Source: JAGWBF01 sp965116325
GTDB lineage: Bacteria > Chloroflexota > Dehalococcoidia > Lucifugimonadales > JAGWBF01
Direction: 5' to 3'
NCBI GenBank assembly: GCA_965116325.1
Contig: OZ220675.1
Location: 1,674,001 to 1,738,000, forward strand
DNA length: 64,000 nucleotides
The notes under the pieces are model-generated. The model did not search any database, was not told the DNA's origin, and worked only from the letters and a program-made list of their open reading frames with translations. Positions 9,443-17,883 of this stretch are shown here, in pieces; the first letter of the stretch is position 1, and every line of letters starts with the position of its first letter. The translations under genes and the position numbers were made by a program.

Positions 9443-12136
9443 ATTGCAGGCAGGCTCGCAGCGTCTGCCCTGGTCTTCTTATTGGTCGGGGTATTGGGGT
9501 CGGCGTGCAGCGATTGGTTCGCACCCCCGCCGCCGCCAAGCCCAAGGCCTCTGCCCACACCTACTCCAACGCCAAGCCATTCATTGCTACAGGCAACCGT
9601 CCCTGCTCCGACCATCCCGCTCACACCGGTGCCAACCCTGCCAACCTCACCCGAACTTACCGCCGAAAATACCCCGGCCGTATTGGAACCGACTCCAATC
9701 CCGGCTCCCACACCTACACGGACCGCTGAGCCGATCCCGGTCGTGCTGGCGCCTACTCGAACCCCGGCCCCCACATCTACACCGACCGCCGGTGAAGTTC
9801 TGGCTGCCCAATTGTCCGTGGCCATACCGTGGATCGGGGATCCGCCCGACTCCATCCACCTTGAAGCCAAGGAGAAGATAACAAGTATCTGGCTTCGAGA
9901 CGCTGCATCAGGGGAGGTCATTACCCAAGCCCCGTGGGTAGTCGATGGCATTACAGGCACGGAGCTGGAGGCCCTGGATGCTCTGGACCTCATTTCGCGC
10001 ATTGAGCCAGAACTGGTGAAGACCATCTTGAGTTTCCCCTGGGTTGCCGACGGGGTGGACTACCAGGAACAGGCCGCCTTTGAGGGGCTGTTCTTGGCCG
10101 GAGAGGTCAACTCCCGGTTGCTGGGATCCCTGATTTCGTACTCATGGGTTGCTGACGGACCGGGCCAAAGGGAAGTGCCCCTTGCCGACGTTTTCGACGG
10201 GCTGCACATTATCGCAGACATAGATAGGGCGCTGGCCGTGAGAATGGCAACCGCCGGATGGTTCGTCGACGGAGTCGACCCGGCGGAATCGGTCTTGTTG
10301 TCAGTGCTTCCCCGGTACTTGGAACTTCGGTCAAGGGGTAGATTTGCTGGATCCAATAACTTGGAGTTGTTCAATGTGGTCGAGGCGTTGATCGAGGCCT
10401 GGACAAATCAGGCTCCGGACCCCCGCATACTTGATGGGCTCGTCCACGTTCTTTCCCGAAGCTATTCTGAGCGAATCTTCGATGAGGTGATATCGGAGCC
10501 TTGGTTGAGGGACGGACTCGATGCTATGGAGGCTGCACGGGCCGCAATCTACTTGACTGATATCGGCGGGTGGAGCCTCTATTCGGGGCGTTCTGAAACC
10601 CCTTTGGTACCGTATTTGACGATATCCCTGCCCCTCGCCGGGGATGTCAGGGTCTGGTTGGTTAATGCGGATGGCGTTGAGGTCTCCGAAGATGCAATGT
10701 TGGCGGTCGTGGAAGAAGCGGCACGCTTTTCCGAAGAGCTCCTGGGAATGCCGTTCCCCACGACGGACATAATAATCGACATCTTGAACCCTCGTTTGGC
10801 TGATATTTATCGAGGCTGTAGACATGACGGGACTCATATACTTTGGGCGGGACATTGTGACGTCTATGATTTGGCCCGGGTGATAGCCCAATACTACTTC
10901 TATGACCGAGATGCCAGCTGGCTCAATAGCGGGGCGGCCGACCTTGTAAAGGGGCATGTGAGAGACAGAATGGGTGTGCAGACGCTTGCTGACCGAAGGG
11001 CAAATCTCTCACAGGATATTGCCTATTGGGCTGACGAGAGGGGACTTGAGAATGTGGCGCACTTCATACATTACCATCAACTCGATGGATATTACCGAAT
11101 GAACTTTGCCCTTGCCCCATATCAGCTTGGAGAACATCTCCTTCACAACCTGACTGACGCCATGGGGCAGCCTGCGATGGCGGCAGCGTTGAGGGAACTG
11201 CACACTTCGGCAAGGACGTATTTCCCGACAACCGGTCCGGACGATACGGAGGAGATGCCGAATCGTACCGAAGAAGAGATATACGACACTTTCCTGAAGT
11301 ACACTTCGCCGGACCGGGAAGGGGATGTCCGGGATGTGTACAGGAGTCTCCACGGTGGGGCTTTAGTCTTTCCGGAAATAGTTTCAGATGACGACCATGG
11401 CAACTACCCCCTCACCGCCACAGATCTCTACGTAGGGCAGGCGGTAGATGGTTCACTGGACTATCCTGCGGACCTGGACCTCTTCCGATTCAAGCCGGAG
11501 AAAGACCGAAAATACATTGTGAAGGTGGACCACGAAAGCTTGGGCATATCGGCCTTATCTCTCTATCTTCACTATCATGATAGTGCGTTCATTCGTGAGC
11601 CCGACAATCTAATTCCCAAGCTGTGGACATGGAAGTCCCGCCGGCAGACACCCTCGGGTCCCGAGATTCTCTGGGTGGCCCCCAGCTCTTTTCAGAGGTA
11701 TTTCGCGGTGGAAAATTTCGGGGCCGAAACCGGTCAATACACCATCACCATATCTGAGGTCGAGGATGTTGAGGACGACCATGGCGACTTACTGTCCACT
11801 GCTACCAACATATCGTTTGGGGCGGGTGTTGCTGGCGTTGTGGATGATGATTTCGACCTCGACCACTTCCGTTTCGATGCTGCCGAAGGCCGAAGGTATC
11901 AGATAGAGGTTATGCCCGGGACCTTGCAGTATTTTCGTACTAGGTTGTATACAACCAACAACGCCCCCCCTTGGAACTGGAACAATCTATATCCCGACGA
12001 CGAAGCAGAGGGCCCCGGGGAGTTCGTGCGCTCCTGGAAGGCGTCCGAGTCCGGCGTGTACTACCTTGCCGTGGACGGCTACAACGATAATATAGGTACG
12101 TACACAGTCAGGGTTACGGACCTGGGGGACAGTTGA
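9443..12136 (+). CDS. Secreted lipoprotein with W-x-x-DG repeats, degenerate peptidase and two PPC domains
   Basis: No function is known. The reading frame encodes a lipoprotein signal, RLAASALVFLLVGVLGSAC, whose lipobox Cys is followed by a long Pro/Thr-rich linker (about 100 residues). Five repeats follow around a W-[VFL]-x-DG core: PWVVDG, PWVADG, SWVADG, GWFVDG and PWLRDG. The middle resembles gluzincin peptidases (an AQYYF segment then WLNSGAADL), but the zinc HExxH is replaced by ARVIAQ. Two C-terminal prepeptidase-type beta domains begin DDHGNYPLTATDLYVG and DDHGDLLSTATNISFG. The start is uncertain: the frame is open from 9359 but has no ATG, GTG or TTG before 9482 (inside the signal), so an ATT at 9443 or a sequence error is possible. 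Confidence 0.8.
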   Translation: MAGRLAASALVFLLVGVLGSACSDWFAPPPPPSPRPLPTPTPTPSHSLLQATVPAPTIPLTPVPTLPTSPELTAENTPAVLEPTPIPAPTPTRTAEPIPVVLAPTRTPAPTSTPTAGEVLAAQLSVAIPWIGDPPDSIHLEAKEKITSIWLRDAASGEVITQAPWVVDGITGTELEALDALDLISRIEPELVKTILSFPWVADGVDYQEQAAFEGLFLAGEVNSRLLGSLISYSWVADGPGQREVPLADVFDGLHIIADIDRALAVRMATAGWFVDGVDPAESVLLSVLPRYLELRSRGRFAGSNNLELFNVVEALIEAWTNQAPDPRILDGLVHVLSRSYSERIFDEVISEPWLRDGLDAMEAARAAIYLTDIGGWSLYSGRSETPLVPYLTISLPLAGDVRVWLVNADGVEVSEDAMLAVVEEAARFSEELLGMPFPTTDIIIDILNPRLADIYRGCRHDGTHILWAGHCDVYDLARVIAQYYFYDRDASWLNSGAADLVKGHVRDRMGVQTLADRRANLSQDIAYWADERGLENVAHFIHYHQLDGYYRMNFALAPYQLGEHLLHNLTDAMGQPAMAAALRELHTSARTYFPTTGPDDTEEMPNRTEEEIYDTFLKYTSPDREGDVRDVYRSLHGGALVFPEIVSDDDHGNYPLTATDLYVGQAVDGSLDYPADLDLFRFKPEKDRKYIVKVDHESLGISALSLYLHYHDSAFIREPDNLIPKLWTWKSRRQTPSGPEILWVAPSSFQRYFAVENFGAETGQYTITISEVEDVEDDHGDLLSTATNISFGAGVAGVVDDDFDLDHFRFDAAEGRRYQIEVMPGTLQYFRTRLYTTNNAPPWNWNNLYPDDEAEGPGEFVRSWKASESGVYYLAVDGYNDNIGTYTVRVTDLGDS

Positions 12137-12258
12137 GGCCGGTAGTTCGTACGGCGGTAGTTCCGTGGGCAACCCTCTTGACCTTCAGGGGGTTTGACCC
12201 AAGCGGTAGCTAGGTTCCGACGGGAGCACGCACGCCCCAAAGCTGCCGTGAGGTCGCG

Positions 12259-12993
12259 TCACGCCACCGTCCCCCAGTGGAGGGCCACCGCGCCGAGGCC
12301 CCGGCGGGCATAGCCTACGTTGACCAGCCCTGCTTCCTCGAACCGGCGCGCCATCTCCTCCACCGTCAGGAACGCCTCCACGGACCTCGGCAGGTAGGTG
12401 TAGGCCTCCCTCTGGCCTGCCACCAGATGCCCCAGCAGCGGCACGAGACGATGGAACAGGAGGGGGACCACCAGTTTCATGGCGCCCTTGCGCACCCGAA
12501 AGGACTCCAGGGAGACCACCCGGCCTCCCGGCTTCACCACCCGCACCATCTCGGACAGGCAACTGCCAAGGTCGGGCATGTTTCTCAGTCCCCAGGCGGT
12601 GGCGGCGCAGGCAAAGGTGTCGTCTGGGAAGGGCAGGGACAGGGCATCCCCCACCATGAAGCTGCAGAGGTCTTCGCGACCCCTCCGGGCCGCCTTCGAC
12701 CTTGCCGAATCCAGCATCAGGGGCACAAGGTCCAGGCCTACGACCTGGCTGATCCCCGGGGCGTCCGCCAGGGCGAGGGTCAGGTCGCCGGTGCCCGCTG
12801 CCACATCCAGGGCGACCCCCTCCAGGCCCTGGGTGGCTTTTCTGACGACTGCTCTGCGCCAACGGTGGTGCAAGCCGCCGGTCATGAGGGTGTTCATCAG
12901 GTCGTAGCGGGGGACGATGTTGTGGAACAGTTCCCCTACGTAGCGTCGCTGGTCCAGGGATTCCTGCTCGTTGCGCCGCGGAGGGCTGCCCAC
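12259..12993 (-). CDS. menG: Demethylmenaquinone methyltransferase (MenG/UbiE family)
   Basis: The 244-residue class I SAM methyltransferase starts at the GTG at 12993, 2 nt after the stop of the ubiX homolog; longer upstream readings overlap ubiX in another frame and are not credible. UbiE-family signatures are YVGELFHNIVPRYDLMN (about 18-34), LDVAAGTGDLTLAL (62-75), FPDDTF, GLRNMPD and KPGGRVVSLE. The enzyme carries out the last step of menaquinone formation, methylation of the demethylmenaquinone ring, at the membrane. It is the last gene of a four-gene operon whose other members are UbiD-, UbiA- and UbiX-type enzymes. Confidence 0.92.
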   Translation of the reverse strand: MGSPPRRNEQESLDQRRYVGELFHNIVPRYDLMNTLMTGGLHHRWRRAVVRKATQGLEGVALDVAAGTGDLTLALADAPGISQVVGLDLVPLMLDSARSKAARRGREDLCSFMVGDALSLPFPDDTFACAATAWGLRNMPDLGSCLSEMVRVVKPGGRVVSLESFRVRKGAMKLVVPLLFHRLVPLLGHLVAGQREAYTYLPRSVEAFLTVEEMARRFEEAGLVNVGYARRGLGAVALHWGTVA

Positions 12994-12995
12994 AG

Positions 12996-13604
12996 CTAGG
13001 CCACTGGTCCGGTGTACCGGTAGTCGTCTCCCATGTCCTGGTCGATGCCCGCAGCCACCATGATGCGCCTGACGAAGAAGCCCACCATATCGTCGATGCT
13101 GGCGGGACGCAGGTAGAAGGCCGGCTCGGGAGGTAGCACCACCGCCCCCATTCGCGCCAGGGTGAGCAGGTTCTCCAGGTGTATGGCGTGCAGGGGAGTC
13201 TCCCGCGGCACGACCACCAGCTTCCGCCCTTCCTTCAGGCAGACGTCGGCGGCCCTCAGGAGCAGGTTGTTGGCCATGCCATGGGCGATGCCCGCCACGG
13301 TGGACATGCTGGAGGGAACCACCACCATGCCTCGGGTCGGGTAGGTGCCGCTGGCTATGGGAGCTCGGGTGTCTCCAACGGCGTAGTCGACGAAGTGGGG
13401 ATGCTCCCGCCATTGGGACAGCACATCCTTGTAAGGTTCATCCATCTCGTCTTGCCACACCAGCCGGGCATCGTTGGTGCATACCAGGGCAACGGGCACA
13501 TCCCTGCGCAGCAGCTCGTCCACCGACGCCCTGGCGATCATAGAGCCGCTGGCCCCGGATATGCCAACCACCAGCGGCGGCGCGGGCGCCTTCTTGTCGT
13601 TCAC
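12996..13604 (-). CDS. ubiX: UbiX-type flavin prenyltransferase (late menaquinone pathway)
   Basis: The 202-residue flavoprotein starts at the GTG at 13604, which overlaps the stop of the ubiA homolog by 4 nt (GTGA). Motifs are VVGISGASGSMIA (flavin phosphate loop, about 12-24), VVVPSSMSTVAGIAHGMANNLLLRAADV and RETPLHAIHLENLLTLARMGAV. UbiX/Pad1 enzymes join dimethylallyl phosphate to FMN, making the prenylated flavin that UbiD decarboxylases need; the ubiD homolog lies two genes upstream. In futalosine-pathway organisms the equivalents are called MqnM and MqnL. Confidence 0.93.
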   Translation of the reverse strand: MNDKKAPAPPLVVGISGASGSMIARASVDELLRRDVPVALVCTNDARLVWQDEMDEPYKDVLSQWREHPHFVDYAVGDTRAPIASGTYPTRGMVVVPSSMSTVAGIAHGMANNLLLRAADVCLKEGRKLVVVPRETPLHAIHLENLLTLARMGAVVLPPEPAFYLRPASIDDMVGFFVRRIMVAAGIDQDMGDDYRYTGPVA

Positions 13605-14476
13605 AGTAGCACCTCCAGCATGGTGAAGGCGAGGAGCGCCACCGCCACGTAGCTGTTGACGGTGAAGAAGGCCCTGTTGAGCTTGGACAGGTCGCCCGGC
13701 CTCACCAAGGTGTGCTCGTAGGCCAGCAGGGCTGTGGCTATGCCGATGCCTGCGTAGTAGAAGACCCCCAGGTCCATCCAGACCCCCAGGGCGACCAAAC
13801 ATGCCACCGTCAAGAGGTGCAGTCCCCTGTACCACCAGAAGGCGCCCACCAAGCCGAACCGTCGGGGGATGGAGTGAATGCCGTACTTGCCGTCGAACTC
13901 GTAGTCCTGGCAGGAGTAGATGATGTCGAACCCGCCGATCCAAAAGGCGACGGCGCCCGCCAGAAGGACCGCCTGGGGGTCCAGGCTCCCGGTGACAGCT
14001 ATCCAAGCACCGGCAGGGGCGATGCCGTCGGCCCACCCCAGGATGAGGTGGCTGCTCCACGTGTAGTACTTGGCGTAGGAGTACGCGACCACATAGACGG
14101 CGGCCACGGGCGCCAGGATCAGGGTCAGGGTGTTCAGCTGGGAGGCTGCGAACATGAAGATCCCCAGGGACACAACCACCAGGGCGCCCATTTCCCAGGG
14201 CCTGAGCGTGCCTTTGGCCAGGTGCCGCTCGGCGGTACGGGGGTTGGCGGCATCCTCCTTGTGGTGGATGAGCCGGTTGGAAGCCATGGCGACGGTGCGT
14301 GCCCCGGCCATGGCGATAGTGATCCAGGCGAACTGCTCCCAGGTGGGCCACCCTCCCGCCGCCAGGAACATGCCCAGATAGGCGAAGGGAAGGGCGAACA
14401 GCGTGTGCTCGAAACGCACCGCTTGGATGAACAAGTGGGCCTTGTGCAGGCCCCGCAGGGGCGCCGCCAAGGTCAT
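13601..14476 (-). CDS. UbiA-family prenyltransferase (MqnP-like)
   Basis: The 291-residue polytopic membrane protein starts at the ATG at 14476, overlapping the ubiD stop by 4 nt (ATGA). The N-terminus FIQAVRFEHTLFALPFAYLGM matches menaquinone-type UbiA proteins (MqnP), which attach a polyprenyl chain to a naphthoate-type ring. The second Asp-rich motif is intact (FDIIYSCQDYEFDGKYGIHSIP). In the first motif, usually NRLID.DIDA.NPRT, this protein reads NRLIHHKEDAANPRT, so the Asp at N+4 is His71 while Asp75 is kept. The operon context supports a role in quinone biosynthesis. Confidence 0.9.
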   Translation of the reverse strand: MTLAAPLRGLHKAHLFIQAVRFEHTLFALPFAYLGMFLAAGGWPTWEQFAWITIAMAGARTVAMASNRLIHHKEDAANPRTAERHLAKGTLRPWEMGALVVVSLGIFMFAASQLNTLTLILAPVAAVYVVAYSYAKYYTWSSHLILGWADGIAPAGAWIAVTGSLDPQAVLLAGAVAFWIGGFDIIYSCQDYEFDGKYGIHSIPRRFGLVGAFWWYRGLHLLTVACLVALGVWMDLGVFYYAGIGIATALLAYEHTLVRPGDLSKLNRAFFTVNSYVAVALLAFTMLEVLL

Positions 14477-15927
14477 AGGCCGTACTCTGCCCACTTGCGG
14501 TCCACCAAAGCGACCACCTCGGGGGCCATGACTATATCCGGGGGCCACTCCCTGGCGCGCCCGTCCATCGGCCCCTTGTTAGTGGCGTCGATGCCGATCT
14601 TGCTGCCGAACTTGGGTGTCGGGGAGGCGTGGTCCAGGTCGTCCAGGGGACCGGTGGCGAACAGGATGTCCTGGGACGGGTCCATGTTGTTGGTTACCCT
14701 CCAGGTAACCTCGGACAGGTTGTGGACGTTCACGTTGGCATCCACAACCACGATGGCCTTGGCGAGGGACATCAGCCCCATTCCCCACAGCCCGTACATC
14801 ACTTTCTGAGCATGGCCCGGGTACTCTTTCCGCACGGACACGATAACCAGGTTGTGGAACACCCCTTCGGCAGGCATGTTCATGTCCACCACCTCGGGGA
14901 GGATGGTCTGGATGATGGGCAGGAAGACCCGCTCGGTGACCTTACCCATGAAGTAGTCTTCCATGGGAGGTCGTCCGACGATGATGGTCGGGTAGATGGG
15001 CTGCTGTCGGTGGGTTATGCAGGTCACGTGGAAGACGGGATAAGTGTCGGCCATGGAGTAGTAGCCGGTGTGGTCGCCAAATGGCCCCTCGACGGCCTCC
15101 TCGCCGGGCACGATGTAGCCCTCGATGATGATCTCGGCGTGGGCGGGCACCTCCAGATCGACGCTCCGGGCCTTGACCATCTCCACACCCTCTTCCCGAA
15201 GGAAGCCCGCCACCATGATTTCGTCCATTCCCGGGGGCAGGGGGGCCGAACCTGTCCAGATGCTGGCTGGGTCGCCACCCAGGGCCACCGCTACCTCCAG
15301 GCGTTCCAGTCCCTGGCGGGCGCCGCTCCTGAGATGGCTGGTTCCCACCTTGTGGGTCTGCCAGTGCATGGCGGCGGTGTGGCTGTCATAGACCTGTATG
15401 CGATACATGCCCACGTTGCGGCTGCCCGTGTCCGGGTCCTTGGTGATGACCATGGGCAGGGTGATGTACCTGCCCGCGTCCAAAGGCCAGCACTTGAGGA
15501 TGGGGAAGCTGTTGAGGTCGATATTCGCGCCGGTGTGCACCACCTCCTGGCAGGGCGCGCTTCCCACGCTTTTGGGCTGGTACGATGCCATGCGGGCGAG
15601 CTGTCCCACGGTCCGGAGCTTCTCCATGATGCCTTCGGGCGCGCCTTGCACCATGCCCAGGAGCTCGCTTATCCGCCCCACCAGGTCGTCCAGCTTCTCC
15701 ACGCCCAAGGCCCACGCCATGCGCTGTTCCGTGCCGTACATGTTGATGAGCACGGGGACGTCGTAGCCATCGACGTTCTCAAATAGGAGGGCAGGGCCGC
15801 CCTGCTTTACCACCCGGTCGCAAATCTCGGCTATCTCAAGCTCGCAGCTGACTGGGGTGGTAATCCTCTTCAGGTCACCCTTCTGTTCCAGGAACCGGAT
15901 GAAGTCCCGCAGGTCTTTGTATTTCAT
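14473..15927 (-). CDS. ubiD: UbiD-family decarboxylase (MqnL-like)
   Basis: The 484-residue protein starts at the ATG at 15927, giving MKYKDLRDFIRFLEQKGDL, the standard UbiD opening; in-frame starts upstream add only non-conserved residues. Signatures include LPMVITKDPDTGSRNVGMYR, EGPFGDHTGYYS (active-site Glu/Asp region), PPMEDYFMGKVTERVFLP and VVVDANVNVHNLSEV. UbiD enzymes use prenylated FMN for reversible decarboxylation of aromatic or unsaturated acids. As first gene of the operon with ubiA, ubiX and menG homologs it most likely decarboxylates the naphthoate intermediate of futalosine-pathway menaquinone synthesis. Confidence 0.93.
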   Translation of the reverse strand: MKYKDLRDFIRFLEQKGDLKRITTPVSCELEIAEICDRVVKQGGPALLFENVDGYDVPVLINMYGTEQRMAWALGVEKLDDLVGRISELLGMVQGAPEGIMEKLRTVGQLARMASYQPKSVGSAPCQEVVHTGANIDLNSFPILKCWPLDAGRYITLPMVITKDPDTGSRNVGMYRIQVYDSHTAAMHWQTHKVGTSHLRSGARQGLERLEVAVALGGDPASIWTGSAPLPPGMDEIMVAGFLREEGVEMVKARSVDLEVPAHAEIIIEGYIVPGEEAVEGPFGDHTGYYSMADTYPVFHVTCITHRQQPIYPTIIVGRPPMEDYFMGKVTERVFLPIIQTILPEVVDMNMPAEGVFHNLVIVSVRKEYPGHAQKVMYGLWGMGLMSLAKAIVVVDANVNVHNLSEVTWRVTNNMDPSQDILFATGPLDDLDHASPTPKFGSKIGIDATNKGPMDGRAREWPPDIVMAPEVVALVDRKWAEYGL

Positions 15928-16039
15928 AGAAACTCGTTCGTTCGGTTGGCCTTGCCGTCTAGCTATGCGGCCTGGCGCACTTTCCCAGTTCTTTGGCCTT
16001 GGCCGATGGCAGAGTACCTGGCCTGTGCCTCTCCGTCCC

Positions 16040-16070
16040 ATTATAGCCCGTACAAGGTACGCCGGGCCAA
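16040..16070 (-). promoter_or_regulatory. Probable promoter of the ubiD-ubiA-ubiX-menG operon
   Basis: On the minus strand TATAAT (16040-16045) is preceded by TTGGCC (16065-16070) at 19-bp spacing. Transcription would start near 16033, leaving a leader of about 105 nt. The -10 is perfect; the -35 is weak. Confidence 0.45.
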
Positions 16071-16135
16071 TGACGCCACGACCCGGTTCCCTCATCGTTC
16101 TCTAGAAAGGAGAACCCATCAAGGCACAAGCACCG

Positions 16136-16176
16136 CTGTCCGTTCGCCCTGAGGGAAATCGAAGGGGAACGGACAG
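16136..16176 (+). repeat. 41-nt palindromic intergenic repeat, copy 1
   Basis: The arms CTGTCCGTTC and GAACGGACAG enclose CGCCCTGAGGGAAATCGAAGGG minus the shared arm base. The same element occurs at 29383-29423 (inverted), 29922-29985 (with an internal insertion) and 43281-43319 (inverted), always between genes. It looks like a REP-type dispersed palindrome. Confidence 0.85.
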
Positions 16177-16194
16177 CGCGGCCCCGGCCCCAGC

Positions 16195-16212
16195 CTCCCG
16201 CTTTCACGGGAG
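16195..16212. repeat. Small GC hairpin repeat (CTCCCG..CGGGAG)
   Basis: CTCCCG/CGGGAG arms with a 6-nt centre, followed by AGTGACG. Relatives lie at 37591-37610, 43228-43245 and 43344-43359. Confidence 0.6.
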
Positions 16213-16277
16213 TGACGCTATGGGGAGGCGGGAATGACGATAGATCCAAAGAAGAGGGGCAAATACCTTCCCTAGCC

Positions 16278-16306
16278 TTGACATGCAACAAAAATTTCGT
16301 TAGAAT
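16278..16306 (+). promoter_or_regulatory. Consensus promoter giving a leaderless inositol synthase transcript
   Basis: TTGACA (16278-16283), a 17-bp spacer and TAGAAT (16301-16306) form a near-perfect sigma-70-type promoter. The expected start is 16312-16314, that is at or one or two bases before the ATG at 16314. No ribosome-binding site is present. The transcript is therefore predicted to be leaderless. Confidence 0.8.
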
Positions 16307-16313
16307 CTCTCGC

Positions 16314-17834
16314 ATGAACAAAGAACCTAACTCAGCAGAAAAGATCATCCAGCGATTCGGCGGCCAGTCCGCCCTGGCCAACCTTATTGGCAAGCGCCAG
16401 AGCACCGTGCAGCACTGGGCGAAGACGGGCCGAGTACCCTCCCAGTGGCATGAGACCCTCATTTCGCTGGCGCGGCAACGAGGCATATCCCTCGAGGCCC
16501 GGGACTTTATATCGCCCGCGGCCCCCTATATTGAGCCTTCCGAGGGTCGTCTGGGGGTGCTCCTGGTGGGACTTGGCGCCGTCTCCTCTACCCTGATCGC
16601 CGGGGTGGAGCATGTGCGCCGGGGTATGGGACTGCCCATAGGTTCCATCTCCCAGATGGCCACCGTCCGGCTGGGTAAGCGCACCGAGCATCGCAGCCCG
16701 ATGATCAAGGACCTGGTCCCCCTGGCTGGCTTGGACCAGCTGGTCTTCGGCGCATGGGACCCTATACCTGATGATGCCTACGAGGCGGCCATCAAGTGCG
16801 GGGTGCTCAACCGGTACGAGGATATCGAGCCTATAGCCGACTTCCTTAAGGCCATCAAGCCCATGCCGGCCGCCTTCGACGGCGACTACGTCAAGCGCAT
16901 CACCGGCCTCAACGTTAAGAGCCGAGGATCGAAGCTCGACATGGTGGAAGCCCTGCGGGAGGATATCCGGACCTTCAAGAGCACCCACGGGTGCGACCGT
17001 CTCGTCATGATCTACGCCGCTTCTACCGAAAAATTCATTACCGAAGACGATCTGCATCAGGACATTGAGAGCTTTGTAGGCGGGCTGCAGGACAGCGATG
17101 ACAGGGTCGCTCCGTCCATGCTGTACGCCTACGCCGCCATCCAGGAGGGAATCCCCTTCATCAACGGCAGCCCCAGCCTTGCGGTGGACATCCCTGCCCT
17201 AGAGCGCCTCGCAGTAGATTCGGGAGTGCCCATAGGCGGGAAGGACTTCAAGACGGGCCAGACCCTGGTCAAGACCGTCCTGGGTCCCATGCTGAAAGCC
17301 CGCATGCTGGGTATGGAAGGGTGGTTTTCCACCAACATCCTTGGGAACCGGGATGGTGAGGTGCTGGACGAGCCCGAGAACTTCCGCACCAAGGAAGAGT
17401 CCAAGCTGGGAGTGCTTGAGTACATCCTCCAGCCGGAGCTTTACCCGGAGCTGTACGGGGATGCCTATCACAAGGTGCGAATAAACTATTACCCGCCTCG
17501 GGGTGACAACAAAGAAGGCTGGGACAATATCGACATCTTCGGTTGGCTTGGCCGGCATATGCAGATAAAGGTCAACTTCCTGTGCTCCGACTCCATACTG
17601 GCGGCGCCCTTGGTGTTGGACCTGGCCCTCTTCATGGATTTGGCGAAGCGGGCCGGGCTGGGGGGCATCCAGGAGTGGCTATCCTTCTACTTCAAGAGCC
17701 CCCACCACTCCCGAGACCTGTACCCCGAGCACGACCTGTTCATCCAGCAGACCAAGCTGAAGAACACCCTGCGCTGGATGGCTGGGGAGGAGCAGATCAC
17801 CCACCTGGGCATGGACTACTACGTAGAGGCGTAG
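16314..17834 (+). CDS. Inositol-3-phosphate synthase with N-terminal helix-turn-helix
   Basis: The 506-residue protein has two parts. Residues about 8-60 (EKIIQRFGGQSALANLIGKR, then STVQHWAKTGRVPSQWHETL) are a Cro/YdaS-like helix-turn-helix. Residues 80-506 are a myo-inositol-1-phosphate synthase: VLLVGLGAVSSTLIAG for NAD binding, FINGSPSLAVDIPAL, GGKDFKTGQTLVKTVL, STNILGNRDGEVL and CSDSILAAPLVLDL. The enzyme turns glucose-6-phosphate into inositol phosphate for phosphatidylinositol or osmolytes. The ATG at 16314 starts exactly at the promoter-defined transcript end, so longer upstream readings are unlikely. The fused DNA-binding domain suggests self-regulation, an inference. Confidence 0.92.
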   Translation: MNKEPNSAEKIIQRFGGQSALANLIGKRQSTVQHWAKTGRVPSQWHETLISLARQRGISLEARDFISPAAPYIEPSEGRLGVLLVGLGAVSSTLIAGVEHVRRGMGLPIGSISQMATVRLGKRTEHRSPMIKDLVPLAGLDQLVFGAWDPIPDDAYEAAIKCGVLNRYEDIEPIADFLKAIKPMPAAFDGDYVKRITGLNVKSRGSKLDMVEALREDIRTFKSTHGCDRLVMIYAASTEKFITEDDLHQDIESFVGGLQDSDDRVAPSMLYAYAAIQEGIPFINGSPSLAVDIPALERLAVDSGVPIGGKDFKTGQTLVKTVLGPMLKARMLGMEGWFSTNILGNRDGEVLDEPENFRTKEESKLGVLEYILQPELYPELYGDAYHKVRINYYPPRGDNKEGWDNIDIFGWLGRHMQIKVNFLCSDSILAAPLVLDLALFMDLAKRAGLGGIQEWLSFYFKSPHHSRDLYPEHDLFIQQTKLKNTLRWMAGEEQITHLGMDYYVEA

Positions 17835-17883
17835 GCGCGGGGGCAGGCTGTACATGCCTGTGCTAGGCCTCTAACCTGCCCGC

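Noticed and set aside
12993..13413. N-terminal extension of the menG frame
   Set aside because: The upstream residues are the ubiX gene read in another frame; the GTG at 12993 gives the normal MenG start.
13604..14351. N-terminal extension of the ubiX frame
   Set aside because: It overlaps the ubiA homolog in another frame and has no UbiX features; the GTGA overlap at 13604 is the real junction.
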